A stretch of DNA of 64,000 nucleotides from Pseudomonas sp. R76 (lineage in GTDB: Bacteria > Pseudomonadota > Gammaproteobacteria > Pseudomonadales > Pseudomonadaceae): NCBI RefSeq assembly GCF_009834565.1, contig NZ_CP019428.1, positions 868,001-932,000 of the forward strand, in the 5' to 3' direction. Made by a program: the position numbers and the translations under genes. The stretch's first letter is position 1, and each line of letters opens with the position of its first letter. Shown one piece after another: positions 1-8,905 of the stretch. The notes below the pieces were generated by a model. It had not been told where the DNA came from, did not search any database, and worked only from the letters and a program-made list of their open reading frames with translations.

Positions 1-708
1 GAAGGCCGGGTCGACGCCGCAGGCTTTTGCATCACGGGCGCTGTTCGGCCCTGGCGCAGTGGCGTAGGCGATGATCAGCGAGACCACGATCAGCGCCAGC
101 AACATCACCCCGGATTGCCACAGGAAGATCGTGTCGGTGAACGGAATCACCCCGGTAATCGACAGAATCGACGGTGGCAAACTGGCCGGGTTGGCCTGCA
201 ACTGCGCGGCCGACGACGACAGCCCCAACGCCCAGACTGCGCCAAGGCCCAGATAGGCCGCAGCACCGGCTGCGCGGTAATCCATGCGCAAATCGGTACG
301 ACGCGCCAGCGCGCGCACCAGCAAGCCGCCGAACACCAGGGACAAGCCCCAGTTGAGCAAAGACGCAACCATGGAAATCAACGCGACCCAGGCCACGGCC
401 GAGCGGCCGTTCTTCGGGATGCGCGCCAGGCGGTCAATCAGCTTCACCGCCGGGGGCGAGCTGGCCACCACGTAACCGCCGATCACCACAAAGGCCATCT
501 GCATGGTGAACGGGATCAAGCTCCAGAACCCGTCACCAAAGGCTTTGGCGGCCTCGGTCGGCGCGGCGCCCATGCCCAGGGTCGCCACGGCGACGATGAT
601 CACCGCGAGGGCGGCAAACACCCAGGAGTCAGGAAACCAGCGTTCGGCGAAGTTGGAACAACGCAGGGCAAATCGGGCATAGCGGCTTTCTTCGATAGCA
701 TCGGCCAC
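1..708 (-). CDS. Short-chain fatty acid transporter, AtoE-like (5' part, cut by window edge)
   Basis: Only the first 236 codons are inside the window; the reading frame is open to base 1. The start is a GTG at 708 preceded by AGAGGA at a 7-base spacing, which decides the start because no in-frame ATG lies near it. The protein begins with a cytosolic stretch (ADAIEESRYARF) followed by hydrophobic segments. It carries family-like stretches FTMQMAFVVIGGY and SLLNWGLSLVFGGLL, which match the short-chain fatty acid (TIGR00366/AtoE) carriers that import butyrate- or acetoacetate-like acids across the inner membrane. The next gene, an MHS carrier, is divergent, so 709-894 should hold both promoters. 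Family assignment is by remembered motifs and the substrate is inferred. Confidence 0.8.
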   Translation of the reverse strand, partial: MADAIEESRYARFALRCSNFAERWFPDSWVFAALAVIIVAVATLGMGAAPTEAAKAFGDGFWSLIPFTMQMAFVVIGGYVVASSPPAVKLIDRLARIPKNGRSAVAWVALISMVASLLNWGLSLVFGGLLVRALARRTDLRMDYRAAGAAAYLGLGAVWALGLSSSAAQLQANPASLPPSILSITGVIPFTDTIFLWQSGVMLLALIVVSLIIAYATAPGPNSARDAKACGVDPAF

Positions 709-894
709 GAGGCATTCCTCTTGTATTTATTATGGGTGTTGGCAGTTTTACGGCATGTTCCGCTACGGCCATTGATAAGGGAATGCAGTTATCTTCATCG
801 ATCCATGAGTAAAACAAATATATCTGTCGCGATTGCCATCATTGGGCTCAGCTCATAACCTGCACGCCATTTTGTTTGTCTGCCGAGCTTGCAC

Positions 895-2199
895 ATGACT
901 GCCACCCTCTCCCCACAGGCGCAGCGTTTTTCCCGCTCCGACTACAAAACCCTGGGCCTGGCCGCCCTCGGCGGTGCCCTGGAAATCTACGACTTCATTA
1001 TCTTCGTGTTCTTTGCGCTGACCCTCAGCCAGCTGTTTTTCCCGCCGGAAATGCCCGAGTGGCTGCGCCTGCTGCAAAGTTTCGGCATCTTCGTGACCGG
1101 CTACCTGGCACGACCGCTCGGCGGCATCCTGATGGCGCATTTCGCCGATCACCTGGGGCGCAAACGCGTGTTCAGCCTGAGCATCCTGATGATGGCGCTG
1201 CCGTGCCTGCTGATCGGGATCATGCCGACCTACGCGCAAATCGGCTATTTCGCCCCGCTGATCCTGCTGGTGCTGCGTGTGTTGCAAGGCGCGGCGGTGG
1301 GCGGCGAAGTGCCCAGCGCCTGGACCTTCGTCGCCGAGCACGCCCCACGTCATCACCGCGGCTACGCCCTGGGCTTCCTGCAAGCCGGGCTGACCTTCGG
1401 CTACCTGCTCGGCGCACTCACCGCGACGCTGCTGGCGCAAGTCTTCACCCCGGCCGAAATCCTCGATTACGCCTGGCGCTTCCCGTTCCTGCTCGGCGGC
1501 GTGTTCGGCGTGATCGGCGTGTGGTTGCGCCGCTGGCTCAGCGAAACCCCGGTGTTCCTCGAAATGCAGGCCCGCCGCCAGGCTGCGGCTGAAATGCCGC
1601 TGCGCACCGTGTTGCGCGATCATCGCGCCGTGCTGCTGCCGGCGATGATCCTCACCTGCGTGCTCACCTCGGCCGTGGTGGTGCTGGTGGTCATCACGCC
1701 GACCATGATGCAAAAGACCTTCGGCATGAGCCCCAGCCACACCTTCGCCTTGAGCGCGCTGGGCATCGTCTTCCTGAATATCGGCTGCGTGCTCGCCGGC
1801 TTGCTGGTAGACCGCATCGGCGCCTGGCGCGCAGTGCTGGTCTACAGCCTGCTGCTGCCGGTGGGCATTGCGGTGTTATACGCCAGCCTGATCGGCGGCG
1901 GCGTGTGGCTGGGCGCGGCATACGCCGTGGCGGGCTTGAGTTGCGGCGTAGTCGGCGCGGTGCCGTCGGTGATGGTCGGGCTGTTCCCGGCGCAGGTGCG
2001 GGTATCGGGGATTTCGTTTACCTACAACATTGCCTACGCGCTGTGGGCTAGCACCACGCCGCTGCTGTTGATTGCGTTGATGCCGACCAGCCCGTGGATT
2101 TGCGTGGGGTATTGCGTGGTGATGGGCGCGGTGGGGGTGGTGAGTGTGGCGCTGTTTGGCAAGCGCCACCCAGTAAACGCTGTTACAAATGGCACTTAG
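895..2199 (+). CDS. MFS transporter, metabolite:H+ symporter (MHS) type
   Basis: A 434-residue inner-membrane carrier. The first cytoplasmic loop carries the MHS signature RPLGG then FADHLGRKR, and the membrane entry GGALEIYDFIIFVFF is typical of citrate/shikimate/proline-betaine-type symporters. About 12 hydrophobic segments can be followed to the C-terminus. An upstream in-frame TTG at 889 is possible, but ATG 895 is preferred; neither has a strong ribosome binding site. The gene diverges from the fatty acid transporter. The substrate cannot be read from the sequence, though a dicarboxylate or aromatic acid is common in this family. Confidence 0.85.
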   Translation: MTATLSPQAQRFSRSDYKTLGLAALGGALEIYDFIIFVFFALTLSQLFFPPEMPEWLRLLQSFGIFVTGYLARPLGGILMAHFADHLGRKRVFSLSILMMALPCLLIGIMPTYAQIGYFAPLILLVLRVLQGAAVGGEVPSAWTFVAEHAPRHHRGYALGFLQAGLTFGYLLGALTATLLAQVFTPAEILDYAWRFPFLLGGVFGVIGVWLRRWLSETPVFLEMQARRQAAAEMPLRTVLRDHRAVLLPAMILTCVLTSAVVVLVVITPTMMQKTFGMSPSHTFALSALGIVFLNIGCVLAGLLVDRIGAWRAVLVYSLLLPVGIAVLYASLIGGGVWLGAAYAVAGLSCGVVGAVPSVMVGLFPAQVRVSGISFTYNIAYALWASTTPLLLIALMPTSPWICVGYCVVMGAVGVVSVALFGKRHPVNAVTNGT

Positions 2200-2269
2200 G
2201 GCCATCAATTGACGGGTATTGCCGCCGTTCCTATAGTCACTTTCACTTCTGAACGGTATGTAAAACCTT

Positions 2270-3406
2270 ATGACGCAGACTGCCTTTATCAATCCCGCCA
2301 TCCTGTCCTGGTCTCGCCAGCGGGCGGGGTTGTCTGAGGCGCAAATTGCCAAAGGCCTTGCTCTCAAAATCGTAAAGGTGAAGAGGTGGGAGGGCGGGCA
2401 GAACCTTCCTACTTTCAACCAGGCGCAAAAGTGGGCAGTTATTACGCAAATTCCCTTTGGCTTTCTCTTTCTTAAGGCTCCTCCGCAAGAACATCTTCCG
2501 ATTCCAGACTTACGTACTGTGGGCGGTGTGTTTCCCCACAAACCTAGCTTGAACTTGATGGACACCGTAAGAGACGTGCTCCGTAAGCAAGACTGGTACT
2601 TGGAATACTTGCAGGATCACGAACGAGCTCCGCTGCCCTTTGTTGGACGTTTCAATAACCACTCGCCGATCAAAGACGTGGTCGCAGATATTCGTCGCGT
2701 ACTTGGCGTGACGGATGCCTTTGCTCGAATGGGTTACGAAGACTATGTAAGGGCTTTGGTGAGTGGTGCGGAAGAGGCCGGAATTCTCGTCATGCGAAGT
2801 GGTGTTGCCTTGGGCAACACCCACAGGAAACTCGATGTCAGTGAGTTTCGAGGTTTTGCGATCAGCAATCCGATGGCCCCGGTGGTTTTCATCAACAGTG
2901 CGGACGCTCCCACGGCGCGGCTTTTTACATTGATGCATGAACTGGCGCATATATGGATTGGTAGCACGGGCGTGTCTGATGGCAGCAGTCAAAGCGCCCG
3001 TCAGGAAGAGGCCTTCTGCAATGCGGTGGCGGGAGAGTTTCTAGCGCCGGAACTCATTTTTCGAGCGCATTGGGTTTCCGATGTTCACTGGGAAGAAAAC
3101 CTGGGGCCTTTGGCCGGACGCTTTCGTGTCAGCGCATTGGTGATTGCACGGCGCGCCCGTGATCTTGGCTACATCAGTAATGATCAATACGGCGCTTACT
3201 ACCGTCGGATCCTGCAGGAGTATCGAGATAAAGACGGTAGTGGAGGCGACTACTACCGCACAGCGGCTATCAGGAACAGCACTCGGTTGAGCAAGGCCGT
3301 TCTCGCAGAAGCACAGAGCGGGCGAATTTTGTTGCGGGACGCAGGAAAATTGCTGGGTGTACAGCCAGCTAAGCTGAAGACTTATGGGATGAAACTATCG
3401 GCATGA
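2270..3406 (+). CDS. XRE-type HTH plus ImmA/IrrE metallopeptidase domain protein
   Basis: 378 residues. Residues about 8-60 form an XRE-like helix-turn-helix (LSWSRQRAGLSEAQIAKGLA, then KVKRWEGG). The C-terminal half is an ImmA/IrrE (COG2856, DUF955) metallopeptidase domain with a complete HEXXH zinc motif at H223-E224-L-A-H227 and a downstream acidic EEAFCNAVAGEFLAP segment. In known relatives (ImmA of ICEBs1, IrrE of Deinococcus) this domain cleaves a repressor. The stop overlaps the next gene's start (ATGA), so the two form one translationally coupled unit, the usual layout of a toxin-antitoxin-like pair with DUF4411. Base composition is poorer in GC than the flanking transporter genes, which suggests an acquired module. 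Confidence 0.85.
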   Translation: MTQTAFINPAILSWSRQRAGLSEAQIAKGLALKIVKVKRWEGGQNLPTFNQAQKWAVITQIPFGFLFLKAPPQEHLPIPDLRTVGGVFPHKPSLNLMDTVRDVLRKQDWYLEYLQDHERAPLPFVGRFNNHSPIKDVVADIRRVLGVTDAFARMGYEDYVRALVSGAEEAGILVMRSGVALGNTHRKLDVSEFRGFAISNPMAPVVFINSADAPTARLFTLMHELAHIWIGSTGVSDGSSQSARQEEAFCNAVAGEFLAPELIFRAHWVSDVHWEENLGPLAGRFRVSALVIARRARDLGYISNDQYGAYYRRILQEYRDKDGSGGDYYRTAAIRNSTRLSKAVLAEAQSGRILLRDAGKLLGVQPAKLKTYGMKLSA

Positions 3407-3900
3407 AGCATCTATTGGATTCGAATACATTAATCGAGGCCAAGAACCGTTATTAAGGGATGACGATCTGCCCAGGCTATTGGGCATGGATACTTCAGCA
3501 GCATCAGGCCTTGGAAATTGCCAGTATTGTTCCAGTCAGAGACGAACTAGCCAAAGGCAATGATGAGTTGACGCTGTGGGTAAAGGGGAATGCTGGACTG
3601 TTTGAAGACTCGAGTGATCAACAGACCCAAGCGGCCTTTGGGAATATTGTCTCAAGAATTGCCGAGCAAGTACCGGTGATGAAGGCCGGCGCACTGGAAG
3701 AGTTTCTTGAGGGGGCAGATGCTTGGCTAATCGCCAAGGCGATGACGACAGGGGCCGTGGTTGTCACACATGAAGTCTACAACCCTGACATCAAGCGCAA
3801 ATACACCATTCCCAACGTGTGTGCTCTGTTTGGCGTTCCCTACATGAACACCTTCGAGTTGCTCAGTAAGCTCGACGCTCGTTTCGTTCTGCATCACTGA
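3403..3900 (+). pseudogene. DUF4411 (PIN-like) gene interrupted by an in-frame TAA at codon 18
   Basis: Translation from ATG 3403 (overlapping the previous stop as ATGA) gives MKHLLDSNTLIEAKNRY, then a TAA stop at 3454-3456, then continues in the same frame as GMTICPGYW to a natural stop at 3900. The N-terminal LLDSNTLI carries the aspartate that PIN-like nucleases use for metal binding. In DUF4411 proteins I recall, the position of the stop is a tyrosine, so a single change of TAC or TAT to TAA explains the break. A shortened 146-residue protein could restart at ATG 3460, but it would lack the aspartate. The rest of the frame (ADAWLIAKA, VVVTHEVYNP) is well preserved, so the lesion looks recent. 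A sequencing error is the main alternative. Confidence 0.75.
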
Positions 3901-3904
3901 CGAA

Positions 3905-3930
3905 GTGAGGGGAAGCGCGCTCCCCCTCGT
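3905..3930. terminator. GC-rich hairpin between convergent genes
   Basis: GAGGGG and CCCCTC arms around a short loop lie exactly between the DUF4411 stop (3900) and the convergent gntP stop (3941). There is no clear T-run, so its role as a shared terminator is inferred from position. Confidence 0.4.
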
Positions 3931-3940
3931 TACAAGTTCT

Positions 3941-5311
3941 TCAGGTCAAGAAGTGCCAGAGCACCAGCGTACCCACCAAACCGACAACAGAAACAATCGT
4001 CTGCAACACCGACCATACCCAAATCGTCTGCTTGAGTTGCAAGCCGAAGTACTCGCGCACCATCCAGAACCCGGCGTCGTTGACGTGGCAGAAGAACACC
4101 GAGCCGGCGCCAATTGCCAGCGCCACCAGTGAACTCTGGGTCGCCGCCAGCCCGGCCATCATCGGCGCGAGAATGCCCGCTGTGGTGGTGGTGGCGACGG
4201 TCGCCGAGCCGGTCGCCTGGCGCAGGGCCACGGCGATCAACCACGCCAGCAGCAGATACGGCATGTGCGCGCCTTCAGCGACTTTACTGATGGTCTGGCT
4301 GACGCCGGCGTCCAATAGCGTTTGCTTGAGGCCGCCACCGGCGCCGATGGTCAGCAGCAACACGGCGATGGGCGCTAGGGCTTTACGCAGCGTGTTGCCG
4401 ACTTCGGCGCGCGGCATGCCGGCGGCCCAGCCCAGGCAGATCACTGCGGCGATCACGGCCAGGCCAAGGGCGATCAGCGGTTCACCAAGGAACTTCAAGG
4501 TCAATGCCACTGGGTTTTCCGGCGACATGGCGACTTTGGCCAAGGTGCTGCCGAGCATCAAAATTACTGGCAACAGGATGATCAGCAGCGACACACCGAA
4601 GCTCGGCTGGCGCGGCGCCTTGGGCGGTGCGCTGAACAGCGCGCCGATGTCGGCCGGTTCATCCACGTGCAGGCGCTTGGACAGCCAGTTGCCATACAGC
4701 GGGCCGGCGAGAATAACCGCCGGCACCGCCAGGCAGAAGCCCAGCAACATGGTCAGGCCCAGGTCGGCGTGCAGCGCGCTCACCGCAATCAACGGCCCCG
4801 GATGCGGTGGCATCAAGGCGTGCAAAGTCGTCATGCCGGCCAGCGCCGGAATGGCGATTTTCAGCAGCGGCTGGTTCGAACGTTTGGCCATGACAAAGAT
4901 GATCGGCACCATCATCACCAGGCCTACTTCGAAGAACAGTGGCAAGCCGATCACCATGGCCACCAGCGCCATCACCCACGGCAACGACTTGCCTTTGCCC
5001 AGCCCGAGCAACGTGGTGGCGATACGGTCGGCCGCGCCGGATTCGGCCATCAATGCACCAAGCATCGAGCCCAGGGCAATGATGATCCCGGCTTCACCGA
5101 GGATCGCACCGGCGCCTTTGCTGAAGGCCTTGGCGACTTCTTCCGGGGGCAACCCGGCGCCCACACCGGCGATAAACGTGCCGATCAGAATCGACAGGAA
5201 TGGCGGCAGTTTGGTCGCGCTGATCAACACAATGATGCTGGCGATCGCCAGCAGAACGCAGAACATGAGGCGGGTGTCGTGAACCATCCACGCGGCAGTC
5301 GATAACTCCAA
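3941..5311 (-). CDS. gntP: Gluconate:H+ symporter, GntP family
   Basis: 456 residues, the usual length for GntP permeases, almost entirely hydrophobic. It contains the family stretches LPLFFEVGLVMMVPI, LHALMPPHPGPL and ATGSATVATTTTAGI. These inner-membrane symporters take up gluconate or related sugar acids with a proton. The start is the TTG at 5311 because AAGGAG precedes it at a 7-base spacing; the first in-frame ATG (5287) has no such site and would remove MELSTAAW. No gluconate kinase or GntR gene is adjacent, so the gene stands alone, convergent with the toxin-like pair and divergent from czcD. The substrate is inferred from the family. Confidence 0.9.
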   Translation of the reverse strand: MELSTAAWMVHDTRLMFCVLLAIASIIVLISATKLPPFLSILIGTFIAGVGAGLPPEEVAKAFSKGAGAILGEAGIIIALGSMLGALMAESGAADRIATTLLGLGKGKSLPWVMALVAMVIGLPLFFEVGLVMMVPIIFVMAKRSNQPLLKIAIPALAGMTTLHALMPPHPGPLIAVSALHADLGLTMLLGFCLAVPAVILAGPLYGNWLSKRLHVDEPADIGALFSAPPKAPRQPSFGVSLLIILLPVILMLGSTLAKVAMSPENPVALTLKFLGEPLIALGLAVIAAVICLGWAAGMPRAEVGNTLRKALAPIAVLLLTIGAGGGLKQTLLDAGVSQTISKVAEGAHMPYLLLAWLIAVALRQATGSATVATTTTAGILAPMMAGLAATQSSLVALAIGAGSVFFCHVNDAGFWMVREYFGLQLKQTIWVWSVLQTIVSVVGLVGTLVLWHFLT

Positions 5312-5527
5312 AACGGGACTCCTTATCGAACAGGTTGGCTAATTTGTTTCTTTTTGTTTCCTGCTGGAAAAGCATACCTGATAGAACTGTTCCAGAGCGT
5401 TCATGTGCGATTTTGGTGCGCAGCGTTTAACGGCGACCTGTCGCGCGTATGACAAATTTGCAACCCATGCGCTGGGATTTGGCCTATAGCTCTATGATCA
5501 ACGCACCCCACCTTTTGAGGACATTTC

Positions 5528-6433
5528 ATGAGCGCAGGACATAACCACGGCCAGGCCCGCGCCGGCCACGAGCGTCTTTTATGGATCGCGCTGGGCCTGA
5601 CCGGCAGCTTCATGATTGCCGAGGTGATCGGCGCCTTTATCACCGGCAGCCTGGCGCTGTTGTCCGACGCCGCGCACATGATGACCGACGCCCTGGCCCT
5701 GGCGATTTCCCTGGTCGCGATCCAGGTCGCCAAGCGCGCTGCCGACCGCAAACGCACCTTCGGTTATGCGCGTTTCGAGATATTGGCGGCGGCGTTCAAT
5801 GCGTTGCTGCTGTTCGCCGTGGCGTTTTACATCCTGTATGAGGCCTATCAACGGCTGCAGGCACCGGCTGAAATCCAGTCCACCGGCATGCTGGTGATTG
5901 CCGTGCTGGGGCTGGTCGTCAACCTGATTTCCATGAAGCTGCTCAGTGCCGCCAGCGGTGAAAGCCTGAATGTGAAGGGCGCTTACCTGGAAGTGTGGAG
6001 CGACATGCTCGGCTCCATCGGTGTGATCATCGCGGCGGTGGTGATCATGTTGACTGGCTGGGGCTGGATCGACTCCGTGGTCGCGGCGGCCATCGGCTTC
6101 TGGGTTTTACCGCGCACCTGGACCCTGCTCAAGGAAAGCATGAACGTGTTGCTGCAAGGCGTGCCGGATGGCATCGATATCGATCAGGTCGAGCAGGCAA
6201 TTCGAGGTGTGCCGGGCGTGAAGGACGTACATGACCTGCATATCTGGGCGCTCACCAGCGGCAAGAACGTGCTGAGCACGCACGTGGTGGCGGATTCGGC
6301 GCTGGGCACCGAGCAACAGATCCTCACGCGGGTGACGGAATTGCTGCACGAACAATTCGATATTTCCCACGTCACCTTGCAGGTCGAAGGCGAAGGTTTT
6401 CAGCACGACGAGCATGATGAGGTGCATGCCTGA
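5528..6433 (+). CDS. czcD: Cation diffusion facilitator, zinc/cadmium/cobalt exporter CzcD-like
   Basis: 301 residues with the CDF fold: a His-bearing N-terminus (GHNHGQ), six membrane helices and a cytosolic C-terminal domain. The metal-site motifs are present: SDAAHMMTDA in helix 2 (the HxxxD site) and a second site in EVWSDMLGSIGV. The C-terminal DVHDLHIWALTSG segment is the regulatory dimer domain and the tail is again His/Asp-rich. It exports Zn2+ (or Cd2+/Co2+) from cytoplasm to periplasm, where the CzcCBA pump encoded just downstream can expel it. It has its own upstream region (5312-5527) and is followed by 109 bp before czcC. Confidence 0.92.
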   Translation: MSAGHNHGQARAGHERLLWIALGLTGSFMIAEVIGAFITGSLALLSDAAHMMTDALALAISLVAIQVAKRAADRKRTFGYARFEILAAAFNALLLFAVAFYILYEAYQRLQAPAEIQSTGMLVIAVLGLVVNLISMKLLSAASGESLNVKGAYLEVWSDMLGSIGVIIAAVVIMLTGWGWIDSVVAAAIGFWVLPRTWTLLKESMNVLLQGVPDGIDIDQVEQAIRGVPGVKDVHDLHIWALTSGKNVLSTHVVADSALGTEQQILTRVTELLHEQFDISHVTLQVEGEGFQHDEHDEVHA

Positions 6434-6445
6434 TCCAGGCTAACG

Positions 6446-6483
6446 GATTTGTAATGTTGCGCCCACCGCCCTGATAAGTAACG
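6446..6483 (+). promoter_or_regulatory. Putative CzcR-type operator upstream of czcC
   Basis: The string TTGTAATGTTGCGCCCACC, followed by GATAAGTAA, is shared with the oprD/DUF2790 divergent region at 16475-16540. On the minus strand before the porin I read TTGTAATGTTG then CGCCACC; before DUF2790, CGCCCACC then GATAAGTAA. Repetition in front of three metal-linked units suggests one regulator, most likely CzcR. This is inference from shared sequence only. Confidence 0.45.
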
Positions 6484-6542
6484 AAAGCTACATTGCCCCC
6501 GCTGGGAAATCTCAGCGACTTCATGGGCGTGGAACTCTCGTT

Positions 6543-7763
6543 ATGGCACTTTCCGTTAAAACACTTTTGGGGGCAGCAGCGTTTTGGGTGGCCGCAAGCG
6601 CTGCCCAGGCCCAAACCCTCACCCTCGACTCAGCCCTGCAAGCCGCGTTCGCCAACAATCCTGATTTGGCTGCCGCGCAATGGGAAATCGACATCGCCCA
6701 AGGCGGTCGTCAACAGGCGGGCTTGATCCCCAACCCGGTGGCGTCCTGGGATGCCGAAGACACTCGCCGCAACTCGCGTACCACCTCCATCAAACTCAGC
6801 CAGACCCTGGAGCTCGGTGGCAAGCGCGGCGCGCGCATCGACGTGGCCACACGCGCACAGGACGCCGCCGCGCTGGCCCTGGAACAGCGTCGCAACGGCC
6901 TGCGCGCTGACGTGATCGACAGCTATTACGGCGCCCTGCGCGCCCAGGAACGCCTCGACCTGGCGCAACGCTCAATGGCCTTGGCCGAGCGCGGCCTGGT
7001 GGTCGCCAACGGCCGAGTCAAGGCGGGCAAGTCCTCGCCGGTGGAAGCCACGCGTGCCCAGGTGCAGGTGTCGGAGATTCGCCTGGAGTTGAACCGCGCG
7101 CAAATCGGCTTAAGCGATGCATATCGTCGCCTTGCCGCCAGTACCGGCAGCGCCACACCCGACTTCCAGGCCGTGGCCACGCAAAGCCAATCCGCACCGC
7201 CGTTGCCGGCCTCCGCGCAATTGCTGGCGCGGCTTGAGCAAACCACCGAACTGCGCCTGGCCGAGCTGCAGATTGTTCAAAGCGAAGCCAGCGTGGGCCT
7301 GGAAAAGGCCCAGCGGATTCCCGACCTCGATGTGTCGATTGGCAGCCAGTACGACGCCAGCGTGCGTGAGCGCGTGAACCTGGTGGGCGTGTCGATGCCG
7401 ATTCCGCTGTTCAACCGCAACCAGGGCAATGTGCTCGCTGCCAGCCGTCGCGCCGACCAGGCCCGCGACCTGCGCAATGCCGTCGAACTGCGCCTGCGCA
7501 CCGAAACGCGCCAGGCCCTGGACCTGTGGCAAACCGCGAATACCGAAGTGCGCACCTTCAACCAGCAAATCCTGCCCGCCGCCCAGAGCGCGGTGGACAG
7601 CGCCACCCGTGGTTTCGAGATGGGCAAGTTCAGCTTCCTCGACGTGCTCGACGCCCAGCGCACTTTGATCGCAGCCCGCACCCAATACCTCACGGCGACC
7701 GCCCAGGCCACCGACGCCTGGGTGCGCATCGAACGGATTTACGGCGACCTCGCCCGTTTTTGA
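6543..7763 (+). CDS. czcC: Heavy-metal efflux outer membrane channel CzcC
   Basis: 406 residues with a Sec signal peptide (MALSVKTLLGAAAFWVAASAA, cleavage near AQA). Two TolC-type repeats follow, each with long amphipathic helices: LDSALQAAFANNPDLAAAQ marks the first and LARLEQTTELRLAELQ the second. TolC-family trimers form the outer membrane exit duct of RND pumps. The gene opens the czcCBA operon: czcB starts 18 bp after its stop and czcA 19 bp after czcB. ATG 6543 is preceded by GGAA at a suitable spacing. The upstream region carries the putative CzcR-type operator. Confidence 0.9.
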   Translation: MALSVKTLLGAAAFWVAASAAQAQTLTLDSALQAAFANNPDLAAAQWEIDIAQGGRQQAGLIPNPVASWDAEDTRRNSRTTSIKLSQTLELGGKRGARIDVATRAQDAAALALEQRRNGLRADVIDSYYGALRAQERLDLAQRSMALAERGLVVANGRVKAGKSSPVEATRAQVQVSEIRLELNRAQIGLSDAYRRLAASTGSATPDFQAVATQSQSAPPLPASAQLLARLEQTTELRLAELQIVQSEASVGLEKAQRIPDLDVSIGSQYDASVRERVNLVGVSMPIPLFNRNQGNVLAASRRADQARDLRNAVELRLRTETRQALDLWQTANTEVRTFNQQILPAAQSAVDSATRGFEMGKFSFLDVLDAQRTLIAARTQYLTATAQATDAWVRIERIYGDLARF

Positions 7764-7780
7764 TTTTTCTGGAGTCTTTT

Positions 7781-8887
7781 ATGAAGCATAAACACGGTGT
7801 GGCGCTCGCCGTCGCCCTGGGCCTGATGCTGTCTGGTTTTGCACGGGCCGACGAAGAGGAAGGCACACTCGAGCTTACCGAGCAGCAGATCCAGGCCGCC
7901 GGTATTCAACTCGCCAAGGCCCAACCGCGCTCGATCAGCACGCTGCTGACGCTGCCGGGCGAAGTGCGATTCGACGAGGACCGCACCTCGCATATCGTCC
8001 CGCGCGCGGGCGGTGTGGTGGAGTCGGTGAAGGTCAACCTCGGCCAGTCAGTGAAAAAAGGCGAGCTGTTGGCGGTGATTTCCAGCCAGCAGATTTCCGA
8101 CCAGCGCAGCGAGCTGGCAGCCAGTGCGCGCCGCGTCGAATTGGCGCGCACCACCTTCCAGCGCGAGCGCCAATTGTGGAAGGACGAGATCTCCGCCGAG
8201 CAGGATTACCTGCTGGCGCGCCAGACCTTGCAAGAGGCCGAAATTGCCCTGAACAACGCCCGTCAGAAGATGACCGCACTCAGCGGCAGCGCAGTATTGG
8301 TGGGTGGCAATCGTTATGAACTGCGCGCGCCGTTCGCCGGCGTTGTGGTGGAAAAACACCTGGGCGTCGGTGAAGTGGTCGGCGAAACCAGCAACGCGTT
8401 CACGCTCTCGGATTTGTCCCAAGTGTGGGTCACCTTCGGCGTGTTTCCCAAGGATTTGAACAAGGTGCGCGTCGGTAAACCGGTAAAAGTCAGCTCCACG
8501 GAAATGGGCACCGAAGTGCTCGGCACCGTGGCTTACGTCGGCAACTTGCTCGGCGAGCAGACGCGCACTGCCACCGTGCGCGTGACCGTGCCGAACCCCG
8601 ACGACGCGTGGCGCCCAGGGCTGTTTGTCACTGTGCAACTGGCCACCGACACCTACCAGGCCAAGGTCACCGTCCCGCAAACCGCGATCCAGACCGTCGA
8701 GGACAAACCCTCGGTGTTCGTACGCACTGCGGACGGTTTCATCACCCGCCATCTCGAACTGGGTGTGAGTGAAAACGGCTACGTCGAGGTGCGCAAAGGT
8801 CTCGACGCCGGGGCACAAGTGGCGACCGAAGGCAGCTTCATCCTCAAGTCCGAACTGGGTAAAGGCTCGGCCGAGCACGCCCATTGA
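7781..8887 (+). CDS. czcB: Heavy-metal efflux periplasmic adaptor CzcB
   Basis: 368 residues beginning MKHKHGVALAVALGLMLSGF; the signal peptide ends near ARA. Membrane fusion protein layout: lipoyl half-motif GGVVESVKVNLGQSVKKGELL, an alpha-helical hairpin (about residues 105-165), second lipoyl half (YELRAPFAGVV), then beta-barrel and membrane-proximal domains. It links the inner membrane pump CzcA to CzcC. The same frame is open upstream into czcC, but ATG 7781 with GGAG upstream is the sensible start. The mature N-terminus is acidic (DEEEGTLELTE) and lacks a long His-rich metal-binding extension. Confidence 0.92.
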   Translation: MKHKHGVALAVALGLMLSGFARADEEEGTLELTEQQIQAAGIQLAKAQPRSISTLLTLPGEVRFDEDRTSHIVPRAGGVVESVKVNLGQSVKKGELLAVISSQQISDQRSELAASARRVELARTTFQRERQLWKDEISAEQDYLLARQTLQEAEIALNNARQKMTALSGSAVLVGGNRYELRAPFAGVVVEKHLGVGEVVGETSNAFTLSDLSQVWVTFGVFPKDLNKVRVGKPVKVSSTEMGTEVLGTVAYVGNLLGEQTRTATVRVTVPNPDDAWRPGLFVTVQLATDTYQAKVTVPQTAIQTVEDKPSVFVRTADGFITRHLELGVSENGYVEVRKGLDAGAQVATEGSFILKSELGKGSAEHAH

Positions 8888-8905
8888 TCCTGCGAGTGAT
8901 TCCCC

